64,000 bases of DNA from Pseudovirgaria hyperparasitica (GCF_010093815.1 NW_022985552.1:1287943-1351942), one strand, 5' to 3'; counted from the stretch's first letter, positions 11,601-23,392 are shown. The notes: generated by a model from the sequence alone, not told the origin. A program made the numbers and translations.

Positions 11601-14600
11601 CCTTGTCAAGACTGACGGGTGCTGTGGAAGATCAAGGTATAGCTGGACTAGATGAGGTTGGAGCTCTACCGCTGTCATTAGAACAGACTCGCCCTCAAGA
11701 TCGCGGATTTCCAAATCAGCACCATGATCAATGGCGAGATCCAATTTCTGCTCGAACAATGTTTTCCAAGATGTACCTCGCGGTGGGCCTGTGGCGGCAT
11801 GGGAATGTAGGGAGGTCTTGCCACTCTTATTCTGTGCGTTGATCCAAGCACCTCGATTGGTTAGTAGAGTCAAAGCTCCCATGACTGTATTGCTATTCCG
11901 GTACATATAGTGCAGCGGACTGTTACCATCGTTGTCCTGGCTGTTGACATCTGCTCCATGCTCTAAGAGCAGCGTCAGTGCTTCTAAATTATAGTGAGTT
12001 CGTGACAAAAAGCTGCGTCGACATCAGTTTCAGGCCGGAATAAGCCACACAAGTGAGCTTACAGATGTAGGGGTGTCTTCCCATCCGAGATTCGCGCAAT
12101 ATTCGGATCTAGGCCAGCTTCCAGTACCCTAGTGATGGTTTCCAGCTCATGCAGACTATATGCACATGCCTGGTGCAGCAGAGTGTTACCGTCCTTGTCC
12201 TTAGCTAGAACATCAGCCCCAGCTTTTATGAATAGCTCGAGTGATCTCAGCATTGGGAATCGTAGGCTGATGGTATGGAGTAGAGGAGTCCTCATGTCTC
12301 TATCCCTTGCCTCGAGATCGGCGCCGGCCGCCAGGAGTAAATCTAACATTTCTTGGATGGTTTCATCTTGGTCACCGTACGGGCCGCATCCCGCGACATG
12401 GTGCAGTACGCTTCGAGACTCATCACGTTGTGATACTGGATAAGATGCTGACTCATCGTCACAGCCTTCCATATCGATCCCCACGTTAATGTCAGCCCTA
12501 CGATCCAGGAGAACTTTTACGCACTCAGGATTCCTCGATTGAATGGCATGGATAAGGATAGGCTTGCCACCAATAGTTCTGCCAACACCGCCATGTCTAA
12601 TTTTAGACCGACAGTCAGGAGACAATTTTGCATCATCTAACAGGAATGTCATCAAAGGGGCGTGTCCCCCACTTACAGCATCACCAAGAGCTTCGTGAAG
12701 GTCCTCGCGGGTCAGATAGGGGATCATCTCTCGAACCGTGTCAATGTGACCCCGATTTGCAGCGAACTGCAGAGGATGGTAACCTATGCTTGACTTGGCA
12801 TTACCACATTTCCTCCCAGGATCGCGAGTCTTGCCAGTTTTTGGACTGACACCTGCTTATATGTTACCGTGACCCTTTATATCACACGTGATCGTGCTAT
12901 GACGACCCTTACCAGCTTCAAGTAACAATCTAACTACCTGCGCATGATTTCTGGATGCTGCCTCGTGTAGTGGCTTATGGCCATTACAACAGTCCATATC
13001 TGGATCTGCGCCAGCATCGAGGAGCAGCTTAACCATTCCAGTATGACCAGCTTTTGATGCATAGTATATCGCTGTAGCATCATAGTCATCTCGCGCATTG
13101 AGGTCAACGCCGCCACGAATCAGTCTCTGTGCCCAGTGTAATAAGTCGAACCCAGCAGCAATGTGCAAAGATGTGGTTCCTTTCCTTGCCAGAGTGCCTG
13201 TGTCTGAGAGACTCCCATACTTGTTTCGCGGTAAACTGGCATTATAGAGGTTGATCCAAGCTCTGAAGTGCGAGCTTCTGGGTACAGAAAATCTGGTAAG
13301 CTCGTCGTAGAAACTGTCGTCTGTTGAGTCCGTCAATTGGCGAGTATGATAGAACCAGTTTTTGACCGCGTAAGACATCAAGGCCACCTTCTCGTATATT
13401 CCTTCAAGCTTACGCATTGTTCGAGGTCTGCGATAGTCATACTCGTCATCCAGCTCATCCTTCTCGTCTGCTTCACTCTGCTGGTATAGGCTGATCCCCT
13501 TGACACCATTGCATTGAAGTGTGTAAAGACAGACCAGTGCAATAGCTCTATGTGCACTTGAAGATTCCACGACTGGGAAGCTCTGCAGTCCGCGCAGTCT
13601 CCTATTCGCGTCTGTCAGGAACTCGGTAAAAGAATGATGTAGTACACCAATGGTCTCGTCTTCCATGCATTCAAGCAGAGGGCCGCAGCCTGATCGCACA
13701 AGTTCTTTCCGACGATTCCATGATGTGGAGGGAAGGCATGATTTAAGAGCTGATGCGATTTCGATGAGACGCAAAGGTCTGGAGGAATGCGTTACCAGCT
13801 GTAAGATGAATAGTTGGACGGATACATCGATCCCAGTCCTACGAGCATGTTCGGCTAGAACGCTGTCGTACATCGCTTCGAGCCCGACCGGAATTTTGAG
13901 GATGACATTACGGAGGATTTGTTTATCCTGGTTGGATGATCTGACAAGATCGGTGATTTGCTCCAGCATGAGACGTGCATAAAGAAACAGTCCCTGACTA
14001 CGTTCGCACACGGTCTCACACACCAAGTTCTGCAGTTCAAGATTGATCCCATGTGTGACAAGCTTTCCGGCACGTTGGCGAACAAAGAGTGCTATATCAC
14101 GCTTGACTAATTCTTCCTCAAGGCTGACATGAATCACTTCAGGGTCTCTCAAAGCTTGCTGCAGGTACTGTTTGGGGCGACTTGTCATCAATAGCTTGAT
14201 TGTTTTTGGCTTCAGAGTCCCAAGCCGGTTGAGGCGCTCCAGAAACTTGTGATCAAGTTCCATCTCATCAAGAGCATCAACAATGCAGTAGGCTCTTGGC
14301 AGAGATTTCAGAGCCGTCTGGAGATGCCGCCAGAGTTCTTCGCTTGACACAGTCTCTAATGCCACTTTGCTTTCGACGTGTTCCCAAAGAGACACTTGCA
14401 GGATGGCGCTAGAAGGCAGTAGCTGAGACAACCAGTCCCGGAGGAGCGAACGGCTGGTCCGATTCTTCTCTATGATATGGCGAAAGAAAAAGAATAAGAC
14501 TGGAACACATTCGTCTTCGGAGAGTGATTTGACCATAGAAGCAGCGATAACGCTCTTGCCAGCACCAGGTACTGCCTTAATCCAGATAGAACCATGATCG

Positions 14601-14842
14601 GGCGATAGATGCCACAGATCGAACTGAGTTGTTTCTCGGATCCATTCTCCGGTGCCGGGAGCCTGCGAAGAAAGATGTCGCATGTATTCACTGGAACTCG
14701 CGGCGTAATCTGTGGGCTGAAGCCATGCTCGGATCTTTGTCACATCGGGTTGCTTTCTCGCGACAATTTCATTAGCGACATCATCGAGATCGACTCGCTC
14801 AAAACTATCACTGCCATCGGACAATTCAGTTTCAGATGTCAT
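8655..14842 (-). CDS. NACHT-ankyrin NLR-type receptor
   Basis: Four exons, 14842-12913, 12852-12063, 12012-10190 and 10132-8655 (introns of 60, 50 and 57 nt), join in phase to 2,006 residues. The first ~37 residues are short and acidic; then comes the fungal NLR linker (IRAWLQPTDY, EYMRHLSSQAPGTGEW). The NACHT NTPase has Walker A VPGAGKS (residues 91-97), Walker B YCIVDALDEM (D189, D192, E193) and LLMTSRP near 218-223. A helical/winged region follows, and ankyrin repeats run from residue ~555 nearly to the end (consensus TPLH and LLDAGADPN), broken by a less regular stretch around exon 3. Such proteins are cytosolic STAND sensors: nucleotide-driven oligomerisation triggers a cell-death or signalling output after ligand sensing by the repeats. 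No N-terminal effector (HET, HeLo, patatin, phosphorylase) is present. The reading frame looks whole. The ligand is unknown; a GLTP gene lies 3.9 kb upstream. Confidence 0.9.
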
Positions 14843-16528
14843 ACTTCAGATATTCTTTGATCAGATAAAGAGCGCGAATATGTAGACATGGTATTGTCCT
14901 TTGGCACCACGAAGAGTTAGTTGCCTATCACGATTAGGCAGCAGTCAGGTGGTGGGACTCCACCGAATAGAAACTGTGACTGTGGTGAGATGTATGATCA
15001 TCCATGCGATCTAGCTGTTTTCGGGTGATCCACCGACCGCTCCCAGAAATGATACCTCTGCACACGTGACCTTATGTATAAATTATCCCAGAAAACCATA
15101 TAGGTCAAGGGAAGTAGACTGATACAAAGTGTTTTCAAGGGTATTGGAGTCGATCTTTAAGTTACCAGATAGTAATTCATAAGTAAATATATATAAACAG
15201 CAATACTTTATTTTATGGTAAGTAAATAGTAATTAGAATCTAAATAGCTAGATCAAAACGTACATGTACGTATAACATGTGTGTATATAGCTTAGATTTT
15301 CTGTAGATTAGATGCACGTACAACAAAGTATTATATAGTACCATGAATTTTCTTAAATTTAATCGTTTCTAGACTGTCTTGAAAAATAACGCTCCTATTC
15401 TTCGAAATAGTATTGATGTCTCTTCTCTATATTTATGATTCGAGCCTTGCTATGAGGTAAGTCTAAGAGACTAGGTATATAAGCAACTAGGTCGCTGTGT
15501 GATCAAGGATTTTAACGGCGCTAGGTCGAATTGCTATCCAATGTAGGGAGTTACTATAGATGGTGCGATCAATACTACCTTTTAAGTCTCACTTTCCCAA
15601 CCAATCTCGCCAAAATCCGGGACCCTTAGTAAATTATGTTCCAGAGTGGCTCTAGTCTGATGAAATTGTTCCAAGATGTCCTCGTTTTAGGAAGAGCGTT
15701 GAGAGCCTTTCTTCCGAGCTAAAGAGTGTTGGCATGAACTCTGCACATATGGCTGCGGGGACTTCTCTCAGCATTGCACGAGATTCGAACTTCGAGACAA
15801 GGTCTGCAAATAGTTGTACTGGGCAATGTAAGTTGGTTGGGATTGAGTTTAGATACCCACCAGACCTTTAGGACAAACACCAAGCACTTAGTAGTCCGGA
15901 GTGTTCGGCTGACTGTGTAAATGGAGGGGTCAACTTTCAAGATTCGCCAACTTGAAACAGGGCTGGTTGAGGAGTGGACTTCTAGGAGCCAAGTTATGGG
16001 CGTGAAGTAGTTTAGGCAAAGAGCATGAGGGAATAAGGAAAGAGTGTCAGAGCAGCATGTCGTTGGTTTCATGCAGGGCAGTATGTGCCCTGACAAACAG
16101 GAAATTAGGGGGTACGGAGTTACGTTGTTAATTACGCATCATTAAATAGAAAAAGAAAAAAAGAAAATTAGAGCATCAATGAATGGAAGACAGAGACCAA
16201 ATTGAGATTCCTTGTGTCACTTATCGACTCGAAACCGCCTTTTGATAGGTTGGATTAGCCACAAAGGAAACAGCCGCCATTGACTTCACTATCTTCTTTC
16301 TTTGTCCCGGTCTCTGTTCAAGAAGTAAAATTTCCACGTACTATCGCGAATTCATGCCTTCTTGACGTAGAGAAATGCTGTCAAGTGACTGATTCGTAGT
16401 TATTAGCTACGGCGAATATGGAGGCTTTACACCATCTTCTGTTATTGGCCTCGCTAGTCATACTGGCCATATCTTTGCTGTTCCATTGCTGCTTCTTTCA
16501 CAAAGTGCTGTAGTGTCTTCCTCAGACC
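14843..16528. other. Intergenic region with AT-rich island
   Basis: This 1.7 kb holds no supported gene. The 125-codon frame at 15719-16096 (-) has no family features. Bases about 15060-15480 are strongly AT-rich with many TA steps, unlike flanking DNA, and may be an old mutated (RIP-like) relic, though no element can be recognised. Confidence 0.4.
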
Positions 16529-17518
16529 TTAAAACAACGCACCGCCCAACAGTCCACCGGCAAGCAGTCCACCACCCAGACCAGCAGCAAGTGGCATACC
16601 CATTCCCATACCACCGCCGTACCTGCCCCCATACCGTCCATACCCTCCTCCATACATCGACCTTCCATACGGATATGCCGGCCGTGCATACATCCCTGGG
16701 GCGGCATACAAGCCACCACCATACGGATTATAATAGTTTCTACCACCCATAGAGCTATATCCGCTTTGCTTTGGCGGAGTGAGGTACAAGTCGTTACCGT
16801 CTTTATCCTTGCCAATCAACTGCGGCTCTCCCGTCTGCATCGCCTTTACCATCGCTTTGCGCAGCTGCATGTGTCGCTCATACATCTTCCGCTCCTCAGC
16901 CTCACGTTGCGCACGTGTACGCTGTCGCTCTTCGTGCGTGGTGCCGGTGACTTTGTCTTTCAGTTTGCGGCCGAATGAGCGGTTGTCGTTGCCTTTGCCT
17001 TTATCCTTCCCTCCATCTGGTCGCGGCGGAAGTTCAGCAGTGCCAGCAGAATTTGATGTTGCAGCAGAGCCAGTTGGCGCATGTTGATGGTCGTCATCAC
17101 TAACGTCGGAATGTGCATGTATGTAGTCTTCGTGTGAAGGGTCACGCTTTGCGCCACCCAGGTACGAGGTCATGTTTTCCTGCTCAAGACGTTCACGTTC
17201 GGCCGATGGAAGTGACGAGAGGTATTCATCATCGTCGTAGGGATGGTTCCAGATGCTGCGCGGTGGGTCTCTTGTTGTGTCGACATAGAACTGGTGCGTG
17301 CTGTCGGGATCGAAAGTGCGGACCCAGCCTTTTGGGAGTGGGCGCCCCTCATCTTCCATAGAGCGGCGGTATTCATCAGGGATTCTGGAGTTTGAGGATG
17401 ACGATGCGCCAGGGACTTCTAGATGTGAGGAAGTTGGGTTTGATGTTGGAGGAGCTGATGAGCCTGTAGCTTCCGTGTAGCTTGGAGGAGCTTCATGCGG
17501 GATGCGTGAACCCGACAT
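16529..17518 (-). CDS. WW-domain protein with PPxY motif and Gly-rich tail
   Basis: Single exon of 329 residues from ATG 17518; a frame extends 22 codons further upstream, but the MSGSRIPHEAPPSY start looks natural. A PPSY motif (residues 11-14) is followed by a Ser-rich linker and one WW domain (PLPKGW to IWNHP, W65, W90, P93). Next come an acidic segment, a basic coiled stretch rich in Arg/Glu/Lys (EERQRTRAQREAEERK), and a Gly/Tyr-rich tail ending in a small hydrophobic LAAGLGGGLLAGGLLGGALF-like segment. WW domains bind Pro-rich or PPxY ligands, so self-association or a link to Rsp5-type ubiquitin ligases is possible. It sits between the NLR and the GLTP on the same strand; a shared role is only inferred. 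Confidence 0.8.
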   Translation of the reverse strand: MSGSRIPHEAPPSYTEATGSSAPPTSNPTSSHLEVPGASSSSNSRIPDEYRRSMEDEGRPLPKGWVRTFDPDSTHQFYVDTTRDPPRSIWNHPYDDDEYLSSLPSAERERLEQENMTSYLGGAKRDPSHEDYIHAHSDVSDDDHQHAPTGSAATSNSAGTAELPPRPDGGKDKGKGNDNRSFGRKLKDKVTGTTHEERQRTRAQREAEERKMYERHMQLRKAMVKAMQTGEPQLIGKDKDGNDLYLTPPKQSGYSSMGGRNYYNPYGGGLYAAPGMYARPAYPYGRSMYGGGYGRYGGRYGGGMGMGMPLAAGLGGGLLAGGLLGGALF

Positions 17519-18710
17519 GATAGAGTAAATAGGAACGCGAGCAAGAGTATCTCTTTTCGTATTGTATGAGGTCAAATGAGACACTTAGGAGAGTATAAGA
17601 ATAGCGTGCAGAGAGTACCTAGCTAATTAAGCTACACAAGGTTGAGAGGCATGAAACTGAGGCTAATTAATTGTGGCAAGCGCGAACCCTGGTGGAACAT
17701 TGTGATGAGCACATGACGTCAGACGTCAGACGCAACCACTAACGCCTTAGGTAATCTACAATTATCCCAAAGCAGAAAGAAAAAAGATAACGCCTCGAGA
17801 CATAATTCATAAAATCTACTAGATCGTCAAGGCCTAGGTGCTAGTGTTTTCAAGATTGTCATGAACAACCCCTCACCACATCTAATCGCAACCACATGTG
17901 ACCATCTTCCCAGTGCTTCTCACGTAATGAATGATGATGCAACTGCATCTCTCTTCACTGCAGCTGGCATCGATATCGGCATTAATTCCGGGACTACGGG
18001 CACTATGCCACCCAGAAGCGAGATCGGTTCCTCGGGAGTCACCTCATTCTCCTCTCTGTTCACTGCCAGGGATGGCGTGGGAAGAGCGAACCCAGAAATG
18101 CCACCTGCAAATTGCCCAGCCAGAGACATCAAGCCCTCAGGACTTACTTCAGCATCCATTTCACCACGGGTCCCTAAGAAAGCCTGCAATATTTTTCTCG
18201 TTCATGGTTCAACTTCAACCCCTTGTCATGTTCACCACTCATGACCTCCCTCTTCTCGGCGATCCTGAATTGCATGATTTCATCGATCGCCGATCGTGAA
18301 CATCTGCAACGTTCTCAGTAGCCATGTCTTCGGATGGGAATATGATCTGAATCCGTCATGTTCTTATCCGCGTTTTCCAGATAGCGTGTAATTACAGTCA
18401 GTCGCTAATAATATCGCGCATATCTCCCAGGCTACGCATATGACTAGTCTTCATGTCGGAAAGAAATCCGTCGATGCTATTGAAGTAATTTAATTGCGAT
18501 GCTCTTCTTAGGTGATCATGGAGTTTGAGCTGTACAGGATTTCTATCAAGGAATATCAGCAAAATTTGGATAACAGGTTCAGATACGAAAATATGAGCCA
18601 GCAAAGAGAAGAGAAAAAATTCATTTGGGATCTAGATCCACTGACTTCTAATTGCATAGCTTGTTGATCATCTAAGTGGCTAGAGACGTCCAGATGTCTT
18701 AGAAGCTAGA
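17519..18710. other. Intergenic region with unresolved minus-strand frames
   Basis: Two minus-strand frames, 18398-18604 (68 codons) and 17920-18189 (89 codons, ATG at 18159), have protein-like composition. The second is preceded by a good acceptor (ATATTGCAG at 18189). I could not join them into one gene and recognise neither; they may be exons or remnants of a short gene between the WW and GLTP genes. Confidence 0.3.
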
Positions 18711-19475
18711 TCAGAACCAGCCTTTCTTTTTAGGCAGACCATTCTGGACAAGCGGACTTTGCATGAATGTCTGCAGTATGTCAACGATCTTTTGGAATGC
18801 CTCCACCCAAGCTTTCATCTCAGCCTCTACAAGCTCGTGGTCTGCTCCTAGCTTAGCGTAGAAGTCCTTTCGGTATGGCAGTTGCCCAAGTAGTGGCTTA
18901 ACAACAATCTTCACAGCAGCTCCATGGTGATTGCTTAGTGTGTTTCCGTAGCCTTCCTGGAAACAGGGGCCGAGTTCTTTGTCGGGCTTGGTCAGGTTCA
19001 GTCCGATAGATGCAGAAGCGAACTCGAGACCACTGTCGCTGGGATTCAGTTTTGATATATTAGATGCTTTGTTGTTCTTACCGGAGGAGCCACAAAAGAC
19101 CCTCGGTAGCTGTGCTCTTGCCATCCTTTATCTCATTCTTGACCAGATCTTGAATTGTCTCCGACTCGGCAGGCTTCTCAAGCTGTCTTGTCCGAACCTT
19201 CTTAATATTGTTGGCGAGATCTTTGGTGACAAGAGAGAAGGCTCCGGAGCCGAGAAGGTCTAGAGGACATCAATTAGTTCATAGGCCGTGCGTCTACTCG
19301 CAGATACTGTGAGGAATGATAGCGTACCAAATAGACTTAGGAGAGACTCATTCGCTTCTAGAAATTCAGATGTAGACACGGCATTGTCTTTGCTCTGATC
19401 CACCGGTACATCCACGTAGGATTTCTTGACAGTGCTAAAGAAGGTCTTCCCAGCTGGGTATGATGAAGACGCCAT
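18711..19475 (-). CDS. Glycolipid transfer protein, HET-C2 type
   Basis: Three exons, 19475-19328, 19259-19082 and 19032-18711, give 215 residues. The whole GLTP fold is present: FLEANESLLSLFD, the sugar-headgroup motif D-x3-N-x2-K (D63, N67, K70), the WLLRGLEF helix with the stacking Trp (W106), the NHHGAAVK histidine region (144-145) and the conserved PYRKDFYAKLG. The protein moves glycosphingolipids between membranes in the cytosol. It is the family of Podospora HET-C, whose alleles trigger incompatibility through NACHT NLRs HET-D and HET-E. The C-terminus carries a short extra tail (NGLPKKKGWF). It reads the same way as the WW gene and the NLR downstream, and faces the dehydrogenase gene divergently. 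Confidence 0.92.
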
Positions 19476-19872
19476 GGTCTTAGATTGCTTGGTGTGGGAT
19501 TGTAAGTTGCACAAGGACAGAGAGTATTGGAGGGGATGTTGTATGGGCCTTTATGTAGGTAATAGGGTGGGAGATGTGTGTCGAATAGGAAAGCATCGGC
19601 ATGTGTTGTTGGACCCTGATGAGTAGTAACCCCACTAGGGCACCTTACCAATTTGAGAAAAGCGCAAAGGCGGGGCTCATTGGAGATACTGGAATGGAAC
19701 AAGGGAATGATGCGCTACGGGCCATCGAGAAATGCAAGAGCAGGAAGCGAAGTTGCCATAGACTGAAATTAAACTCAGTGGAACGCTGTACCCCTTCAAT
19801 TCCATTCCCACAGAAATACTTCCGAGTCCATTACATTCAAGTTTTGAGGACCAATCTGCGCACCGAACAGTG
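19476..19872. other. Divergent promoter region
   Basis: 397 bases between the starts of the GLTP gene (-) and the dehydrogenase gene (+). No gene or repeat seen; both promoters must lie here. Confidence 0.4.
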
Positions 19873-21032
19873 ATGTCACCAAGCCACATCCATCATGTTG
19901 AGAGTTATTTCAAAGTCGGCGTAATAGCAGGAGATGGAATTGGTACTGAGATCACGGAGTCGGCCATCCAAGTACTGCAGAAACTGGCAGATGTGAGTGG
20001 GTCATTCGTGTGGGAATTTACACATTACGATTGGAGCAGCGACAAGTATTTGGAACGTGGATGGTATATGCCCGAGGACGGTTTGGAGCAGCTGAAGAGG
20101 CATGATGCGATATACTTTGGGGCGGTTGGTTCACCTAGTAAGATCTAGTTTGAGACTGTGTATACTGTACTCTACATACTAATTGTTGAATAGAGGTTCC
20201 GGATCACATCTCTCTTTGGAACCTGATACTACCTATTCGAAAGACGCTGACACAGTACATCAATCTACGGCCAACGCGCATCCTCCCTGGCACTTCCAGT
20301 CCGTTAAAGAGTTGCCAGATAGGGGACCTCGACTGGGTATTTGTTCGAGAGAACAGCGAGGGGGAGTATGCTGGACATGGAGGCATTACAGAAGTCGCTC
20401 CTGGTAATGCAATAGGGACCGAATTGGCCATATTCTCGCAGGCCGCCTGCGAGAGAGTATTCCGCTTTGCCTTCGACACTGCAAGATCCCGACCTAGGAA
20501 GAAACTCACGATGGTCACCAAGAGTAATGCTCAGCGATATGGGATGGTTCTCTGGGATAAGATCTTCTGGGAGATCGCCAAAGAATACCCTGACGTTGAG
20601 ACAGATAAAATGCTCGTCGACGCCATGACCGTACGCATGACGCTACACCCTAAGTCTCTTGACACGATTGTTGCGACGAATCTTCACGCCGACATCCTTA
20701 CGGATCTTGCTGCAGCATTATCTGGTAGTATCGGCATAGCCCCTTCTAGCAATCTTGACCCAACTCGCCGCAACCCCAGTATGTTCGAACCGATCCACGG
20801 TAGCGCGCCAGATATAGCTGGCAAGGGAGTCGCTAATCCCATTGGAGCTTTATGGAGTGCGGCGGAAATGCTACGATGGCTAGGTGCTGGCAGGGAGGCA
20901 GACGAACTGGTGAAGAGCATAGAAACCGTCACTGAGGCAGGTGTTCGAACCAGGGACCTCGGGGGTGTCGCGACGACGAAGGAAGTGACAGACACTGTCT
21001 GTAAAGAGTTAGAAAATATTTATAAGAACTAA
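19873..21032 (+). CDS. Tartrate/D-malate dehydrogenase (isocitrate/isopropylmalate DH family)
   Basis: Two exons, 19873-20137 and 20194-21032, with an exact TACTAAT branch site, give 367 residues. Motifs run in order: VIAGDGIG at the N-terminus, the substrate loop VFVRENSEGEYAGHGG, the Asn/Lys region KSNAQRYGM, VDAMTVRM with metal-binding Asp residues, and the NAD motif HGSAPDIAGKG followed by ANPIGALWSAAEML. The RENSEGEY form is typical of tartrate and D-malate dehydrogenases rather than LEU2 (3-isopropylmalate). The enzyme would oxidise and decarboxylate a 2-hydroxy acid with NAD+ and a divalent metal; exact substrate uncertain. It converges on the IMP2 gene with 55 bases between stop codons. 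Confidence 0.9.
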
Positions 21033-21087
21033 TAGGCAGGCAAGACGATCGTACCTGCTTCAGCGACCCTTTTGTATCAGATATGCC

Positions 21088-21725
21088 TCATTCCTCGTAC
21101 TCTCGGGGCATCTCAGACTTGCCGGGCTCAACACGAGTCCGCCTCGAACGGCGGTCTACAATGGCTCCCATGCGACTTGGCGGCCACACCACAGCGCGTG
21201 CCTTCCCATCTATGAGGTTCAGAGAGATCTAGTGGCTTGTTAGCGACCGAAGCAAGGGTATGGTGAAACTTGACGTACAGGACCATAGTCATTGCTGTCA
21301 ACAGATGCGTTTTGCTCATGATTGTCCCCTTCTACCCAAACGTGACCATGCGGTATGACGACCTTTTTGAGCGGATGACGTCTTTGTGGGTAGACAATGT
21401 CCCCTTCGGTCGCAATGACACGCTTGATGGCCGTGCGGTCCGGGCGGTTTGGCGTCCAAAAGCTCACGATATCTCCACGCTGGAGTTCCAGTGCGGGTAG
21501 AAGTTTCTCCAGTAGAATAGTGTCTCGGTTGCCTGTCTCATGGTACGCTGGGGAGATAGATGGGGCCATGGATCGGCCGCGGACCCTTTGAACAGTTACA
21601 ATGTTGTCGGTGAGGAAGACGAAGGTGCCGGCGGCGAGACCAAAGGTAGAAAAAAATGTACGCTTCTCGCACCAGCTTAGGCTTTGTGGCATCTTTCGCA
21701 GGAATGGGAGTCGGAAACTTGGCAT
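21088..21725 (-). CDS. IMP2: Mitochondrial inner membrane protease subunit 2 (S26 family)
   Basis: Two exons, 21725-21279 and 21228-21088 (CTAAC branch), give 195 residues. A membrane segment (about residues 25-41) precedes the catalytic serine box RGRSMAP (Ser52) and the lysine box RTAIKRVIATEGD (Lys101). The fungal signature GDN...SNDYGP follows, and exon 2 supplies the diagnostic IDGKARAVVWPPSR. This is the Imp2 type of signal peptidase I that cuts sorting signals of inner-membrane proteins in the intermembrane space. The frame extends upstream to 21764 only through a TTG, so ATG 21725 is the start. Confidence 0.92.
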
Positions 21726-23392
21726 ACTGAATCTCTTTCTTTGCGCGCGCTTCACTTTGTTCAACGGTCGCGAACTTCTCCGCAGTGCAGCTATGGATCT
21801 CCAGTCGACCTCTGCGCGACGGCTGCAGAAGAATGGCTAATGGGAAGGTAGCGAGTAGCCCTACAGTATGAGTACCTATTAGCTCCAGGGGTCCACCTCA
21901 CCTGCAATCTCGAGTCAGGTCTGCACGCCTTGACCTCTTGGCATAATCTGTCTTTAGTGACGTTTCATTCCCGACGCCCATTCTCTGATTACAGAAGAAC
22001 CCAATCCAATTTATGCCTACAGTATGTACATATATGCTAGGGTCTCGGTGCAGAGCGTCTCCCTTCACAATCCTCTGCCGCCGAAGGTTGTTCTATCAAG
22101 CGTTGTTACGTAAACGACGCATCGCTTGGGTACCATCCAACTGTTTAACGTTTTGTAACATGATCTCATATGCGGGCACAGCGGACTCATATTGCGTATG
22201 TATGGAATGAGTAGTCGGTCTCTAGAAACTGACTTGGGAGCGTGACGAAAGTCACAAGAGTTGAGATTCTTCAGACTCTTACTAGACGATCAGTAGAACA
22301 ATACCTCCCACGTCTTATCTCTCTGGCCGGCGCTTCTGTTGCGTTGCGTTGGTGCTAATCTGCGTAGGTACCACGTGGGGCATAATATGTCTACCTAATT
22401 ATCTTCCATTTGTGTCATCTGCCCACATATGTACGCCGAGCCGGGCTCATATGCAGTAAGGTCCGCAAGGAAGGATTGATAATGATCATGAAAGACCAGG
22501 TCATTACATACAATCTTACATTGTCTAACGCGAACTATAGAGCGCCTTGTGCTCTCGAAGAAAGAAGAAGCCTTTGTGGCGCCCAGTAAGCAATTCTTTT
22601 GCCTCTCCAATGCTGCAAGCCACCGAGCAGTCAAAAAAATATTCGATAGTGATGCCAGAATCAATCCCGAGCCATCTCCTTGATTGTTCAACGACAATCG
22701 AGCTCCTCAGCAACCAGCTATTCGCATCCCAACTTCCACTTGACTCTAACGATCAGTCCGTAGCAGTTACCCGATCAATCAAGTGTAATAATACGGTGCG
22801 ATGAGAGTCTCCTGGCGGATGGTGAAGTGGTAGCTTTGCCTCGGTGCAGGAAACTTTGTCCCCAGCTATCCACCTCACCGGCGCATTTCCTTTACGCAAA
22901 ATAAAATGATCGCACCACGCTAGTGTACACGCGGGGCTATTTCCACACGTTTTACTCCGCCGATGATCAGTCTGGGCCGTCTCATTTGCTTTAGCTGTTC
23001 CTCCTATGCTTGAAGGATGCGAGATTCTGGGATCTGGAACCAATCTTATCAGATGCCAGATAATCTTATCCGATGGTGCTAACCTGCTCCAGACGACCAA
23101 GTGAACATCGCGCATATGTTGCGTCCTTCCCGTGGACCGTCTTTACAAAAGGCCCGTTTAGTCTTCCTCCTGCCAGAAAAACGACACTATGGTGGGGCTC
23201 TCGCTGTCACGGTGTGACTGTCACACGGTTTTGACCTGCCCTTCAAACCCTGGGACGGTATTCCCGGTAAAGATCAATACATGCAAAGACTGCCGTACTA
23301 GAGACTGGTACATATTTTCTCCTTCCCCATGATACATCTTACGAATAGATCAGCTTCCTGCTCACCTCTGAGTTTTCTCATGTCCATACACA
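21726..23392. other. Intergenic region
   Basis: About 1.7 kb between IMP2 (-) and the ferric reductase (+). A ~75-codon minus-strand frame near 22525-22750 looks weakly protein-like but has no start, splice partner or known family. No RNA gene or repeat seen. Confidence 0.35.

Noticed and set aside
8655-12727. Three separate ankyrin proteins instead of one NLR
   Set aside because: The downstream frames lack ATG starts at their ends (TTG only) and join in phase through standard 50-60 nt introns to the NACHT exon.
16486-16752. His/Thr-rich plus-strand frame
   Set aside because: It is the complement of the Gly/Tyr-rich tail of the WW-domain gene.
17861-18299. Plus-strand frames of 122-127 codons
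   Set aside because: No family features; they overlap the more coding-like minus-strand frame.
22525-22750. Minus-strand frame of about 75 codons with protein-like composition
   Set aside because: No ATG, no convincing splice partner and no family recognised; could be a gene remnant but cannot be supported.
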